A stretch of DNA of 64,000 nucleotides from Rhodobacter sp. 24-YEA-8 (GTDB taxonomy: Bacteria > Pseudomonadota > Alphaproteobacteria > Rhodobacterales > Rhodobacteraceae). Below are positions 53,635 through 63,868 of this stretch, in pieces. Within the stretch, counting starts at the first letter, position 1. Each line of letters starts with the position of its first letter. Position numbers and translations under genes: made by a program. The notes beneath the pieces are model-generated. The model did not search any database, was not told the DNA's origin, and saw only the letters and a list, made by a program, of their open reading frames with translations. The stretch lies in the NCBI RefSeq assembly GCF_900105075.1, contig NZ_FNSK01000001.1, positions 3,073,001 through 3,137,000 of the forward strand. Direction: 5' to 3'.

Positions 53635-55599
53635 TCAATCCGGGCTGTCATCCGCCATCGGCAGGAAGATGCGGAAACTGGTGCCCCCGTTCTGAGGGCT
53701 GTCTGCGGTCAGGCTGCCGCCCTGACGGGTCACGAGGTTCAGGCAGATCGGCAGGCCGAGGCCGGTGCCGCCCATCCGCCCCCGCGTGGTGAAGAAGGGA
53801 TCAAAGGCGCGCGCGAGGGTGGCTGGATCCATGCCCGGCCCGTCATCGCTCAGCGTGATCACCACGCCCTCGCGCCCGCTTTCCGCCCCGTCTTCCAGCC
53901 GCAATGTGATCTGCCCGCCCTGTGGCATCGCCTGGACCGCATTCGAGACAAGGTTGATCAGCACCTGCTGCAATTCATGCGGGTTCATGCGGATCGGGCG
54001 CGTCGGATGGATCTCTTCCACCAGCACTACGCCGGAGCGCGCCAGCAAATGGCGGATCAGCGGTTTCAGCCCCTGGATCGCGGCGGCGGGGTCGGTGCTG
54101 AGCGGGCCATCGGTGAATTCCTCGGGCCGGGCGAACTGCAACAGCTGCGACACCAGCCCGTTGATGCGGCGGATCTGTTCGTCGATCAGCCGCAATTCCG
54201 GCGCGATATCAGAGTCGCGATCCGCCAGCACCATGCGAATGACTTCCAGATTGCCGGAAATCACCGCCAGCGGGTTGTTGATCTCATGCGCGACCCCGGC
54301 GGTCACCTCGCCGATGGTGGCGAGTTTTTCCGCAAGGATCAGCTGGCGGCTGGTGATCTGAAGCGCCTGATTGGCGCGGGTCAGGTCCTGGGTGCGCGCC
54401 TCGACCCGGGCGTTCAGATCGGCGTTGAGATTGCGCAGCTCCTGCTCGCGAGACGACAGCAGGGCGAGCAGCTCATCCAGATGGGTCGAAACCAGGGCAA
54501 TTTCAGCGGCGCCCGGAACCGGTCCGGTGCGTGCCCCCATATCGCCGGCCTCGACCAGCGCGATCGTGTCCCGCATCGCCGCAAGCGGGCGGAAAATGCC
54601 GCGCGCCCAGCTGAGTGCAAGCGGCACGAAAAGCCCGCCGACCAGCAGGAAGGCCGCGCCGATCATCAACAGTGTCACCTGGCGGGCAGCGGTATAGGGC
54701 GCTTTCGGGATGCCGGCGTAGAGCATCCCGACCCGGTTTCCCTGCACATCCGTCAATGCCTCATAGGCCGAGATATACCAGCCATTCACCACGAAAGCGG
54801 TGTCATGCCAGGGTCGGCCTATGCCCAGCACCTGGGCCGAGACTGCCGCAGAAGCGCGGGTGCCGATGGCACGTTCGGACCCGGTGGGGCGCAGCGTGGT
54901 CGAGATGCGGGTATCGCCGAGGAACAGAGTGATGACGCCGCGATCAAGCTCTGCGTCGATCTCACCGGACAGCGCCGGATCGCTTGCCGGATAGACCAGC
55001 GCCGAGATGCGGTCGATGAAACCTTCATTTCGGTTCAAAAGAATGCCGCCGACCAGCAGTCCGTTCACGCCTTCGGGCAGGATCACCCAATCGGTGGCCA
55101 GAACCACGAGCCCGCGATCCTCGCTGGTTGCATCGGTGGGGCGGCTGCCTTCGGTTGTGATCAGCGGTACCGGGGCACGGGCGGCAAGTCCGGGGGAAAG
55201 CTGCTCCAGATCTGAAGGGGTGAAAACGGCCAGCCCGCCCTCTGGCACGGCAAAGATCCCGCCGGGCAGGCGCGCGCTGGTCAGCATCAGGAAATCCAGC
55301 CCGGCATGGCGCCGCGCTTCTTCCAGAAAGGCCGGCATCTCTGCCGCTGACGCATCGCGATACGCGGCCGAGCGGGCAATCGCCGCCACGTCGCGCGCGG
55401 TATTGGCGGTGAGATGGTCAAGATATTGCCGCCCGACAGTCAGGTCACTGGTGACCCGCGCGGCGAGGATCTGGTCGGTCCTGTTCAGCCAGCGCTGCAT
55501 GGTGATCCCCAACAGGATCGGGGTCAGAACCAGCATCGGCAAGAGCGCGATGATCAGCAGGCGTCCGCGTACCGAAGGCCAGCCGCCGGGCCGCGCCAT
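53635..55599 (-). CDS. Membrane-bound sensor histidine kinase
   Basis: A 654-residue kinase. Membrane segment 1 is about 14-34, followed by a periplasmic Cache-like sensor (about 40-300), membrane segment 2 (about 305-328, LLMIGAAFLLVGGLFVPLAL), HAMP (about 330-385) and a coiled coil. HisKA has the phospho-acceptor in GVAHEINNPLAV (His438). HATPase has NLVSNAVQAM, DDGPGMDP and GGTGLGLPIC. It is most like the kinases paired with NtrC-type regulators. Its start is 1 bp after the response-regulator stop. The signal sensed is unknown. Confidence 0.9.
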   Translation of the reverse strand: MARPGGWPSVRGRLLIIALLPMLVLTPILLGITMQRWLNRTDQILAARVTSDLTVGRQYLDHLTANTARDVAAIARSAAYRDASAAEMPAFLEEARRHAGLDFLMLTSARLPGGIFAVPEGGLAVFTPSDLEQLSPGLAARAPVPLITTEGSRPTDATSEDRGLVVLATDWVILPEGVNGLLVGGILLNRNEGFIDRISALVYPASDPALSGEIDAELDRGVITLFLGDTRISTTLRPTGSERAIGTRASAAVSAQVLGIGRPWHDTAFVVNGWYISAYEALTDVQGNRVGMLYAGIPKAPYTAARQVTLLMIGAAFLLVGGLFVPLALSWARGIFRPLAAMRDTIALVEAGDMGARTGPVPGAAEIALVSTHLDELLALLSSREQELRNLNADLNARVEARTQDLTRANQALQITSRQLILAEKLATIGEVTAGVAHEINNPLAVISGNLEVIRMVLADRDSDIAPELRLIDEQIRRINGLVSQLLQFARPEEFTDGPLSTDPAAAIQGLKPLIRHLLARSGVVLVEEIHPTRPIRMNPHELQQVLINLVSNAVQAMPQGGQITLRLEDGAESGREGVVITLSDDGPGMDPATLARAFDPFFTTRGRMGGTGLGLPICLNLVTRQGGSLTADSPQNGGTSFRIFLPMADDSPD

Positions 55600-55600
55600 G

Positions 55601-56806
55601 TCACTGCCCCATCAGATCGGGCGGAAAGGCCCCGAGGATCAGCGCCCGCTCCACCAGGTTTCTCAGTTCGCGCACATTGCCGGGCCAGGGCCGCGCCATC
55701 AGGGCGGCTTCGACCTCGGGTGTGATCGCGACCGGGGGCATGCCGAGCCGGCCCGACAGCGCCTCCATGAAATGCGCGGCAAGGTCGACCACATCGCGCC
55801 CGCGCGCGGCCAGCGGCGGCATCGGCAGCTGAAGGATATTTATGCGGTGCCAGAGATCCTCGCGCAGCTTTCCGGTTGCGACCAGCATCGCCGGATCGGC
55901 ATTGGTCGCGGATATCAGGCGGATATCGACCGGCAGCTCGCGTTCGGCGCCGACCGGGCGGATGCGGCGGTCTTCCAGGACGCGCAGCAGCCGGGCCTGG
56001 ATCGACAGCGGCAGCTCTGAGATTTCATCCAGAAACAATGTGCCGCCCTGGGCATGAAGAAAGAACCCGCGCCGCTCGCCCCCGACCTCGCCGAAGAGAT
56101 CGGCTTCGGCATGGTCCTCATTCAGGGTCGCGCTGTTGACGGGCACGAAAGGCGCATCGCGGCGGTCCGACATCGCATGGATCAGCCGTGCCGCGACCTC
56201 TTTGCCACTGCCCGAAGGGCCGGTCAGCAAGACCGAAGACGGCAAGGGCGCCACCCGTGCAATGGTCTCACGAATGGCGGTGATCCCGGGCGAAGTGCCG
56301 ATCAGCGCAACCGGGCCGGGCGTCATTTCCGAGCCGCGCCGCAGCTCGTGTTTCAGGACCTGGTTCTCGCCCATCAGCCGCGCCTGTTCGGCCGAGCGCG
56401 CCACCGCTGTCAGCAACTGGTTCGACCGGAAGGGTTTGAGGATCAGATCGACCACGCCGGCCTGCATCGCCTCGATGGCGATTTCCAGATCGGCAAAGGC
56501 CGAGATCAGGATCACCGGCGGCACGATGCCGCGCGCGCGCTGTGTCACCAGCCAGTCAAGGCCGCGCTCATTCCCGAGGATGTTATCCAGGACGATCACA
56601 TCGAAGGGCTCGACCGCGAGCCATTCCTGCGCCTCCTGGACCGAGGCCGCCAGTTCGATCCGCCGGCATTGCGGGCCAAGGATCCGCGCCATGAAATTGC
56701 GCATCCCCGGCTCATCATCCACCACCAGCACCGAAACGCGCGCCAGCTTTGCCGCGAAGCCGGGCGGGTTGGCGGTGCGTGTCAGGGGGCGGTCGGAAAG
56801 GGTCAC
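55601..56806 (-). CDS. NtrC-family response regulator lacking GAFTGA and DNA-binding domain
   Basis: A 401-residue regulator. The receiver (about 24-140) has VLVVDDEP, phospho-Asp74 in VIVLDN and KPF. The AAA+ domain (about 165-400) has Walker A GPSGSGKE, GGTLFLDEI and the arginine-finger region REDLWHRINI. The sigma-54 contact loop GAFTGA is replaced by a shortened stretch (LFGEVGGERRGFFLHAQ). The protein ends right after VRELRNLVERALILG, without the Fis-type helix-turn-helix. GTG 56806 with GAGGAG 8 bp upstream is the start. How it would act on transcription is unclear. Confidence 0.88.
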   Translation of the reverse strand: MTLSDRPLTRTANPPGFAAKLARVSVLVVDDEPGMRNFMARILGPQCRRIELAASVQEAQEWLAVEPFDVIVLDNILGNERGLDWLVTQRARGIVPPVILISAFADLEIAIEAMQAGVVDLILKPFRSNQLLTAVARSAEQARLMGENQVLKHELRRGSEMTPGPVALIGTSPGITAIRETIARVAPLPSSVLLTGPSGSGKEVAARLIHAMSDRRDAPFVPVNSATLNEDHAEADLFGEVGGERRGFFLHAQGGTLFLDEISELPLSIQARLLRVLEDRRIRPVGAERELPVDIRLISATNADPAMLVATGKLREDLWHRINILQLPMPPLAARGRDVVDLAAHFMEALSGRLGMPPVAITPEVEAALMARPWPGNVRELRNLVERALILGAFPPDLMGQ

Positions 56807-56897
56807 GCGGCGGTCTCCTCGGGGACGTGCTCTTCCCGTGTCTGGCATTTTGACCGGGCCGGAACAAGGTTGGGATCAGGGGCGGTGCTGCGAAGGG

Positions 56898-57770
56898 TCA
56901 GGCCGCCATCTGGCCGGAAAACCCGCTCAGCGCCTCTTCAAAGGCGCGCACCATCGGGGCCTGCGGCTCGCGCCGGATCAAAAGCGCGCCAAGGCTATGG
57001 CTTTCGCCCTGGTCGCTGACTGGCAGGAGCCGGATCTCGTCCTGCTCCGCCAGCAGCGCCGTCAGGCTGTCGGGCACCAGGCTGCACCAGGCGCCCGAAC
57101 GCAGATGCGCCAGAACCCCATCCAGCCCGGAACAAAGGATCGCAGGTTTCAGCGCCGGGCGCAGGAGCGGCAGATCAGCGGTCAGGCAAAGCGGTTGCGT
57201 GGTCACATCGGCCAGGCTGACCGGCCCGCCCGCAGCAAAGGGGTGGTCCTTGCGGCAGGCAAAATACAGCCGCATCTGCCAAAGCGGCAGGTGATGCGCC
57301 TGGTCTGATTTTGCCCTGCGTGCGGGCAGCCAGCCAAAGCCGCCATCCAGCGAAAAGTCAGTCAGGCCGGCCTCAATCCCCGCGCCATCCGCGAGCGAAA
57401 TCTGGATGCGCGCCAGCGGGTTGCGGGCCTCGAAATACTCACAGAACTGCGCCATCATCGGCATGGCCGAGGCGGCAACCCCCAACCGAAGCACCCCTGT
57501 CAGCCCGCCTTTGCGGCGCCCTGACAGATCGGCGCGCAGATTGCCATAATCCGAGAGGATCTGACGCCCCCAGATCAGCACTTTCTCGCCTTCGGCGGTC
57601 AGGCCCTGAAAGCGCTGGCCGCGCAGGATCAGGGGCATCCCCAGATCATCCTCGAGCTTGCGGATCGCCAGAGACAAGGCAGGCTGGCTGACACCGCAGA
57701 GTTCGGCCGCGCGTCCGAAATGCTCTTCCTCGGCAAGGGTCACGAAGAAGTCGAGATGGCGGATCAGCAT
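56898..57770 (-). CDS. LysR-family regulator, divergent from formate dehydrogenase
   Basis: A 290-residue LysR regulator. The N-terminal HTH is LIRHLDFFVTLAEEEHFGRAAELCGVSQPALSLAIRKLEDDLG; the effector domain is about 90-290, with LRLGVAASAMPMM and LDGVLAHLRSGAWCSLVPD. LysR proteins of this group neighbour formate dehydrogenase genes in several proteobacteria. It is divergent from the fdh operon across 461 bp containing an ATATG-N4-CATAT repeat, so it most likely controls that operon. Confidence 0.88.
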   Translation of the reverse strand: MLIRHLDFFVTLAEEEHFGRAAELCGVSQPALSLAIRKLEDDLGMPLILRGQRFQGLTAEGEKVLIWGRQILSDYGNLRADLSGRRKGGLTGVLRLGVAASAMPMMAQFCEYFEARNPLARIQISLADGAGIEAGLTDFSLDGGFGWLPARRAKSDQAHHLPLWQMRLYFACRKDHPFAAGGPVSLADVTTQPLCLTADLPLLRPALKPAILCSGLDGVLAHLRSGAWCSLVPDSLTALLAEQDEIRLLPVSDQGESHSLGALLIRREPQAPMVRAFEEALSGFSGQMAA

Positions 57771-58231
57771 GGCAATGTCCGGGGTTCAGATGCGGGGTCG
57801 CTGGCAGAGCTCGGAGGGTGGCAGGGCTGGTATACCCGGGAACGATATGTTTTCATATACATAACGAAACTGACGAATCACAGCCAAAACGGCACATCAA
57901 ACACCATCGTGCCTTTGTCTGTCCGGGTCATTCGGCCCGGCTGCTTCCTGCGGCGGGTGAAATCACCATATCACAGTTTCATGATTATCAATGCTTACTG
58001 CATCATAATCATTATAAATCACAAAATAAATCCATTGCGTGGCGGGGGGTTGGTAAGACCATGTAATTGCCTCGGAATTTATTCTGCCTGCGGATGCTGC
58101 ACCATGTCGCGGCCCTGCCCTGCATTGTGCATCTTCTGTCTTGCCCGCTGCCGGAGCCGGCAGCTACTGCGACAGGGTAACGGTGTGCCATCGCACACAA
58201 TCCCACTCAGTCAAGGGCAGGAGCGGTTGCC
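57771..58231. promoter_or_regulatory. Divergent LysR-fdh regulatory region and fdh leader
   Basis: This 461-bp region holds no gene. ATATG TTTT CATAT (57845-57858) is a perfect inverted repeat 75-88 bp upstream of the LysR start, fitting a T-N11-A-type LysR site. About 57960-58035 is AT-rich and may hold the fdh promoter. The leader before fdh has two stems: 58147-58154 with 58157-58164 (8 bp) and 58183-58188 with 58193-58198 (6 bp). Their function is unknown. GGAG at about 58220 serves the first fdh gene. Confidence 0.5.
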
Positions 58232-61200
58232 ATGTATGGTGCCAGTACAAAGATCGGGCGTCGCGGTTTACTGAAAATCCTCGGCGCCGGAGCAGCGGCA
58301 CTTTCGGCTCAGGCGATGGGGCTTTCAACTGCCGAGGCACAGGTCTCGGCGGGGGTGCGGCCGTTCAAGCTATTGCGCGCGAAAGAGACCCGCAACAACT
58401 GCACCTATTGTTCGGTCGGTTGCGGCATTCTGATGTACAGTCTTGGCGACGGGTCAAAAAACGCCAAACCGCGCATTTTCCATATCGAGGGTGACCCGGA
58501 TCACCCGGTCTCGCGCGGCTCGCTTTGCCCGAAAGGGGCGGGGCTTCTGGATATGATCCATTCCAAAGGCCGGCTGACGCATCCCGAATATCGCGCGCCC
58601 GGGTCAAGCGAGTGGGTGAAGATCAGCTGGGAGGATGCGACGAAACGCATCGCGCGGTTGTTGAAGGATGATCGCGACGCGAATTTCATCTCGCATAACG
58701 AACAGGGGCAGCTGGTAAACCGCTGGCTTTCCTCGGGGATGCTGGCCTCGTCTGCGGCCTCGAACGAGACCGGCGTGCTGGATTACAAATTCTCCCGCGC
58801 TCTGGGGATGCTGGGGATCGACTGCCAGGCGCGGCTTTGCCATGCGCCGACGGTATCGGCGCTGGCGCCCTCCTTCGGGCGCGGGGCGATGACGAACCAT
58901 TGGGTCGATATCAAGAACGCCAATGTGGTGATCGTGATGGGCGGCAACCCGGCCGAGGCGCATCCGGTGGGGTTCAAATGGGTGATCGAGGCCAAGATCA
59001 AGAACAAGGCCAAGGTGATCGTGGTCGATCCGCGGTTCAACCGGACGGCGTCGGTCGCCGATATCTTCTCGCCGATCCGGGCAGGTTCTGATGCGGCTTT
59101 CCTGATGGGAATGGTGCGCTATCTGCTTGAGACGGGTCAGATCCAGCATGAATATGTGCGCGACTACACCAATGCCGCGCTGATCGTGCGTGATGATTTC
59201 GCCTTTGATGAGGGTGTGTTCTCGGGCTTCAATGCCGAGAGCAACAGCTACGACAAGACGTCCTGGACCTATGCGCGCGGCGAAGACGGGCTGGCTTTGC
59301 GTGATGAGACGATGACGCATCCGCGGTCGGTCCTGCAACTGCTGAAGGCCCATGTCGACCGTTATACACCTGAAATGGTCGAGGAGATCACCGGCGTCAA
59401 AAAAGCCGATTTCCTGCAGATCGCCGAGGTGATCGGATCCTGTTCAGCCAAAAACAAGACCATGACCTGGCTCTATGCGCTTGGCTGGACCCACCATACC
59501 GGCGGCGCGCAGATCATCCGGGGTGCGGCGATGATCCAGCTGCTGCTCGGGAATATCGGCATGGCCGGTGGTGGCGTGAACGCGCTGCGCGGGCATTCGA
59601 ATATCCAGGGCTATACCGACCTTGGCCTGCTGTCCTTGCGCGTGCCGGGCTATATGAACCTGCCTTCGGACAAGCAGACCAGCCTTGCGCAATATCTGGA
59701 TGAGACCACGCCGAAGGATGTCACGCCCGGCCAGGTCAATTACTGGAAACACACGCCGAAATTCTTCATCTCTTATCTGAAGAACCAATACGGCCATCAC
59801 GCTACGAAGGAGAATGACTTCGCCTTCGACCTCCTGCCGAAATGGGATCGCAGCTATGACATGCTGGCCTATTTCGACATGATGTATAATGGCCAGGTCA
59901 ACGGCTATATCGCCCAAGGGTTCAACCCGCTGGCGGCGATGCCGGATAAGAACAAGACCTCTAAGGCGCTGGCGAACCTCAAGTTTCTGGTGATCATCGA
60001 CCCGCTGGCAACCGAGACCTCGAATTTCTGGCGCAACGAAGGCCGGTTCAATGATGTCCCGACCGAGGAGATCATGACCGAGGTCTTCCGCCTGCCCTCG
60101 AACTGTTTTGCCGAGGAAGACGGGGCGATTGTGAACTCGGGTCGCTGGCTGCAATGGCACTTTGCCGGGCAGGAACCGCCGGGCGAGGCGCGCCATGACC
60201 CGGCGATCCTTGGCGGTATCATGATGGAGCTGCGGCGGCTTTATGAGGCCGAAGGCGGCGCCTGCCCGGAGCAGGTTCTGCATATGACCTGGGATCACGA
60301 GACCTATCACGACCCATATTTCCCGCATCCCGAAGAAATGGCGAAAGAGGCCAATGGCTATGCGCTGGAGGATGTGTTCGACGAGAACGGCGTCCAGATC
60401 CTGCGCAAAGGCCAGCTCCTGGATAACTTTGGCCAGCTGCGCGATGACGGCACGACGCAAAGCTTCTGCTGGGTCTTTGCCGGGTCCTGGACCGAAAAGG
60501 GCAACCAGATGGCCAATCGAGACAATACCGATACCGGGCTGGGGAATACCCCCGGCTGGTCCTGGGCCTGGCCTGCGAACCGGCGGCTTTTGTACAACCG
60601 CGCGAGCATGGATAAAGACGGCAATCCCTGGGATCCGGACCGCCAGATCCTGCATTGGAATGGCGAGAAATGGGTTGGCTCCGACGTGCCCGACTTCCCG
60701 GCGACCATTCCGCCCGGGGCCGATGCCGCGCCGTTTATCATGCTTCCCGAAGGGGTTGGCAGGCTGTTTTCCGAGAAGGGTATGAATGATGGGCCCTTCC
60801 CCGAACATTACGAGCCGGTGGAAAGCCCGATTGCCAAAAACCCGCTGCATGAGGTCGTGACGCACAACCCGACCGCGCGCATCTTCCAGAATGACCGCGA
60901 GCGGATGGGGAACCGGACCGATTACCCCTATGTGGCAACGACCTATTCGGTGACCGAGCTGTTCCGCCACTGGACGAAACACAGCCATCTGAACGCCATG
61001 CTGCAGCCCGAGCAATTCATCGAAATGGGGGAAAAGCTGGCGGCGGAAAAAGGCATCAAACATGGCGATACCGTCAAGGTGACGACCAAACGTGGCTATA
61101 TCACTGCAAAAGCCGTGGTCACCAAACGGATGCGGACGCTGAATGTGGCGGGCCAGGAAGTCGAGCAGATCGGAATCCCCTGTCACTGGGGGTTCGAGGG

Positions 61201-61324
61201 CGCGACCCGCAAGGGCTATCTCGCCAATACGCTGGCGCCGGGCGTCGGCGACGCGAACTCGCAAACGCCTGAATTCAAAGCCTTCCTTGTCAATGTCGAA
61301 AAAGCGGTGGGGGAACTGGCATGA
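58232..61324 (+). CDS. Formate dehydrogenase catalytic subunit (FdnG/FdoG type, cysteine form)
   Basis: A 1030-residue molybdenum/tungsten bis-MGD enzyme that oxidises formate to CO2 in the periplasm. The Tat signal is [14 protein letters not shown]. One [4Fe-4S] site uses Cys57, Cys60, Cys64 and Cys99. The metal ligand is Cys203 in [10 protein letters not shown], where FdnG of E. coli has selenocysteine; the codon is TGC, so no selenium is needed. [11 protein letters not shown] and [11 protein letters not shown] are conserved. Start ATG 58232 follows GGAG. It heads an operon with the Fe-S, cytochrome b and FdhE genes; stop and next start overlap by ATGA. Confidence 0.96.
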   Translation: MYGASTKIGRRGLLKILGAGAAALSAQAMGLSTAEAQVSAGVRPFKLLRAKETRNNCTYCSVGCGILMYSLGDGSKNAKPRIFHIEGDPDHPVSRGSLCPKGAGLLDMIHSKGRLTHPEYRAPGSSEWVKISWEDATKRIARLLKDDRDANFISHNEQGQLVNRWLSSGMLASSAASNETGVLDYKFSRALGMLGIDCQARLCHAPTVSALAPSFGRGAMTNHWVDIKNANVVIVMGGNPAEAHPVGFKWVIEAKIKNKAKVIVVDPRFNRTASVADIFSPIRAGSDAAFLMGMVRYLLETGQIQHEYVRDYTNAALIVRDDFAFDEGVFSGFNAESNSYDKTSWTYARGEDGLALRDETMTHPRSVLQLLKAHVDRYTPEMVEEITGVKKADFLQIAEVIGSCSAKNKTMTWLYALGWTHHTGGAQIIRGAAMIQLLLGNIGMAGGGVNALRGHSNIQGYTDLGLLSLRVPGYMNLPSDKQTSLAQYLDETTPKDVTPGQVNYWKHTPKFFISYLKNQYGHHATKENDFAFDLLPKWDRSYDMLAYFDMMYNGQVNGYIAQGFNPLAAMPDKNKTSKALANLKFLVIIDPLATETSNFWRNEGRFNDVPTEEIMTEVFRLPSNCFAEEDGAIVNSGRWLQWHFAGQEPPGEARHDPAILGGIMMELRRLYEAEGGACPEQVLHMTWDHETYHDPYFPHPEEMAKEANGYALEDVFDENGVQILRKGQLLDNFGQLRDDGTTQSFCWVFAGSWTEKGNQMANRDNTDTGLGNTPGWSWAWPANRRLLYNRASMDKDGNPWDPDRQILHWNGEKWVGSDVPDFPATIPPGADAAPFIMLPEGVGRLFSEKGMNDGPFPEHYEPVESPIAKNPLHEVVTHNPTARIFQNDRERMGNRTDYPYVATTYSVTELFRHWTKHSHLNAMLQPEQFIEMGEKLAAEKGIKHGDTVKVTTKRGYITAKAVVTKRMRTLNVAGQEVEQIGIPCHWGFEGATRKGYLANTLAPGVGDANSQTPEFKAFLVNVEKAVGELA

Positions 61325-62262
61325 ACTCGCAAAACATCGTCCGCCGCTCGGCGACCTCTGATCTGACCCCGGCCCCCCAGATCCGGGACCACCAGATGGA
61401 GGTCGCCAAACTGATCGATGTCTCGATCTGTATCGGCTGCAAGGCCTGTCAGGTCGCGTGCAATGAATGGAATGATCTGCGCGGCCCGGTCGAAAACAAT
61501 GTGGGTGTCTATGACAACCCCGCCGATCTGCATCCCGAGACCTGGACGCTGATGCGCTTTACAGAACATGTCGATGAAAACGACAAGTTCGAATGGCTGA
61601 TCCGCAAGGATGGCTGTATGCATTGTGAGGATCCTGGCTGTCTGAAAGCCTGCCCGATCCCCGGCGCGATTGTGCAATATGCCAATGGCGTGGTCGATTT
61701 CCAAAGCGACCTCTGCGTCGGCTGCGGCTATTGCGTCGCGGGCTGCCCCTTCAACGTGCCGCGCATCTCGAAGACCGATCACAAGGCCTATAAATGCACG
61801 CTTTGCTCTGACCGTCTGGCGGTGGGCCAGGCCCCGGCCTGTGCGAAAACCTGCCCGACCGGCGCGATTGCTTTCGGCTCGAAAGAGGAAATGAAAGACC
61901 TCGCCGCGACCCGTGTCGCCGAGCTGAACGAGCGCGGCTATGACAATGCCGGTCTTTACGACCCCGCAGGCGTTGGTGGCACCCATGTGATGTATGTGCT
62001 CCAGCACGCCGACGACCCCGAGCGGTATGCCGGCCTGCCGAAAGATCCGAAAATCTCGCCCATCGTTGAGGGCTGGAAGGATCTGCTGAAACCCGCCGCT
62101 GCCGTTGCCGGTGCGGTCGCGGTTGGCGCGATGGCGGCGCATTTCATCGGGGTTGGCCCCAATACCACCGATGATGATGACCACCCCGAAGGCTCGGATG
62201 GCATGCTGCCGGAAGCGCCGCCGGACAATGTCACACCTTTCCCGCAGCACGCGGCAGAGTGA
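61321..62262 (+). CDS. Formate dehydrogenase iron-sulfur subunit (FdnH/FdoH type)
   Basis: A 313-residue electron-transfer subunit with four [4Fe-4S] clusters. [44 protein letters not shown] and CTLCSDRL with CAKTCP supply the ligands. A C-terminal hydrophobic segment (about 262-284, [20 protein letters not shown]) anchors it to the membrane, as in FdnH, followed by an Asp-rich tail. It passes electrons from the catalytic subunit to the cytochrome b. The start overlaps fdh alpha by ATGA. Confidence 0.95.
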   Translation: MNSQNIVRRSATSDLTPAPQIRDHQMEVAKLIDVSICIGCKACQVACNEWNDLRGPVENNVGVYDNPADLHPETWTLMRFTEHVDENDKFEWLIRKDGCMHCEDPGCLKACPIPGAIVQYANGVVDFQSDLCVGCGYCVAGCPFNVPRISKTDHKAYKCTLCSDRLAVGQAPACAKTCPTGAIAFGSKEEMKDLAATRVAELNERGYDNAGLYDPAGVGGTHVMYVLQHADDPERYAGLPKDPKISPIVEGWKDLLKPAAAVAGAVAVGAMAAHFIGVGPNTTDDDDHPEGSDGMLPEAPPDNVTPFPQHAAE

Positions 62263-62272
62263 GGGGCACGCC

Positions 62273-62914
62273 ATGGCAAAACCCAAAAAAGACCAGATCC
62301 TGCGCACGAAATTCCTTGAGCGGCTTTGCCACTGGAGCATCGTTCTGTGCTTCTTTTTCGCCGCAACTTCGGGGATCTCCTGGTTCTTCCCGACCTTTTC
62401 CTGGCTGTCCGGTTTCCTCGGCTCGCCCCAGATGGCGCGGGTGCTGCACCCGTTCTTCGGGATCGCGGTGTTCCTCGGGCTTTGCTACATGTTCAAACGT
62501 TTCATGCATCACAATCTGCCGGCCCGGACCGATAAGATCTGGTTTAAGAACGTGGTGCCGGTGCTGGCGGGCGATCACTCCCGCAAACTGCGGATCGGCA
62601 AATACAATGCCGGGCAGAAAGTGCTCTTCTGGCTGATCATGGCCTCGATTGTGGCGCTGCTGATTTCCGGCCTGATCATGTGGCGCGCCTATTTCGCGGA
62701 ATATTTCCCGATCTGGGTGCTGCGCCTTGCCATCCTCGCGCATTCCGTGGCCGGGATCGGGCTGATCCTCCTGATCCTCGGGCATATCTATCTTGCGATC
62801 TGGGTCAGGGGTTCGATCACGGGCATGGTGACGGGCTATGTCTCGAAACGCTGGGCGGCGCAGCACCATGACCGCTGGGCCGAAGAAGTTGAATCCGGGA
62901 AGGCCGACCATTGA
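62273..62914 (+). CDS. Formate dehydrogenase cytochrome b556 (gamma) subunit
   Basis: A 213-residue integral membrane cytochrome with about four hydrophobic segments. The haem-ligand regions are ERLCHWSIVLCFFF, LHPFFGIAVF and LAILAHSVAGIGLILLILGHIYLAI, as in FdnI/FdoI. It reduces quinone with electrons from the Fe-S subunit. Start ATG 62273 is 10 bp after the Fe-S gene, and earlier in-frame codons lie inside that gene. Its stop overlaps the fdhE start (TTGA). Confidence 0.94.
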   Translation: MAKPKKDQILRTKFLERLCHWSIVLCFFFAATSGISWFFPTFSWLSGFLGSPQMARVLHPFFGIAVFLGLCYMFKRFMHHNLPARTDKIWFKNVVPVLAGDHSRKLRIGKYNAGQKVLFWLIMASIVALLISGLIMWRAYFAEYFPIWVLRLAILAHSVAGIGLILLILGHIYLAIWVRGSITGMVTGYVSKRWAAQHHDRWAEEVESGKADH

Positions 62915-63753
62915 GCATCCACCCCATCCCCGAGGCGCGCCATTTCGACCCGATCCTGCGCGAGGATCTCGGCGCGCTTTATACCGCCCGCGCGACGCGG
63001 CTGCGGGCTCTGGCCGAGGGGCATGAGCTTTCGGCATTCCTGAACCTTGCGGCTGAGATTGCGTTCGCGCAGCACGCCGCGATCAGGGCCAGTTATACGG
63101 GGACAGAGCCGGTTGACGCCGCCCGTATCGCGGTATCGGGATGCTGGCTCCCGGGGCTTGAAACGATGATCACGCAGATTGGCGGGCGCGTTCCCGAAGG
63201 GGTCCATCCGCATCTCGACCGTCTTGCTGCGCTGCCCGAAGCCGACAAGATCACAGCCGCTGTGGCCCTGACCGAAAGCCGTTTCGACGCAGTCGATCCG
63301 GCGCTGGCTCCGTTTATCTGGGCTGCCTTGTCGGTTGAGGTGGCCCAGGCCGCCCGTGCCGCGCCCTTGCCGCCGATGGGCGATGAGGAAACGACATATT
63401 GCCCGATCTGCGGTTCGCACCCGGTGGCAAGCCATATCCATACCAGCGAACGCCAGGGGCTGCGCTATCTGCATTGCGCGCTATGCGATTGCGAATGGCA
63501 TATGGTGCGGGCGAAATGTTCCTGTTGCGGCGAAGCGGGGCAGCTGGATTACCTCAGTTTCGACACGCCCGAAGCGGCGATCCGGGCCGAGGCCTGCAAT
63601 GACTGTGGCGGTTATCTCAAAGTGATCAGCGCCGAGCGTGACCCGGATATCGAGACCGTGGCCGATGATCTGGCCAGCCTGGTGCTGGATGATGCAGCGG
63701 TGTCTGAAGGCTTTGGCCGCACCGGGTTCAACCCTTTCGCGCTTCCGGGCTGA
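62911..63753 (+). CDS. fdhE: Formate dehydrogenase accessory protein FdhE
   Basis: A 280-residue cytosolic maturation factor that checks or assembles the formate dehydrogenase before Tat export. Four Cys-x-x-Cys pairs are visible: YCPICGS, HCALCDCEW, KCSCCGE and CNDCGG, forming two rubredoxin-like iron sites. The start is TTG 62911, with GGAAGG about 8 bp upstream and overlap with the cytochrome stop, giving translational coupling. The sulfurtransferase fdhD is not within the window on this side. Confidence 0.92.
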   Translation: MSIHPIPEARHFDPILREDLGALYTARATRLRALAEGHELSAFLNLAAEIAFAQHAAIRASYTGTEPVDAARIAVSGCWLPGLETMITQIGGRVPEGVHPHLDRLAALPEADKITAAVALTESRFDAVDPALAPFIWAALSVEVAQAARAAPLPPMGDEETTYCPICGSHPVASHIHTSERQGLRYLHCALCDCEWHMVRAKCSCCGEAGQLDYLSFDTPEAAIRAEACNDCGGYLKVISAERDPDIETVADDLASLVLDDAAVSEGFGRTGFNPFALPG

Positions 63754-63777
63754 GGCGTAAGGGGCCGGGCCGCAGGA

Positions 63778-63793
63778 ACCGGAATGGTCCGGT
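63778..63793 (+). terminator. Weak hairpin after fdhE
   Basis: ACCGGA (63778-63783) and TCCGGT (63788-63793) form a 6-bp stem with a four-base loop, followed by CATTTCG. It could end the fdh operon, but the T tract is poor. Confidence 0.3.
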
Positions 63794-63868
63794 CATTTCG
63801 CCGCAATGGCTTTTCCTGAACCGCGCGGCAGGGGATAAGCCTCTGACCGGGATCAGAGCGGTGGGACC

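Noticed and set aside
58838..58843. Selenocysteine at the formate dehydrogenase active site
   Set aside because: The metal-ligand codon in QARLCHAP is TGC (Cys203), not TGA, and the frame is open throughout.
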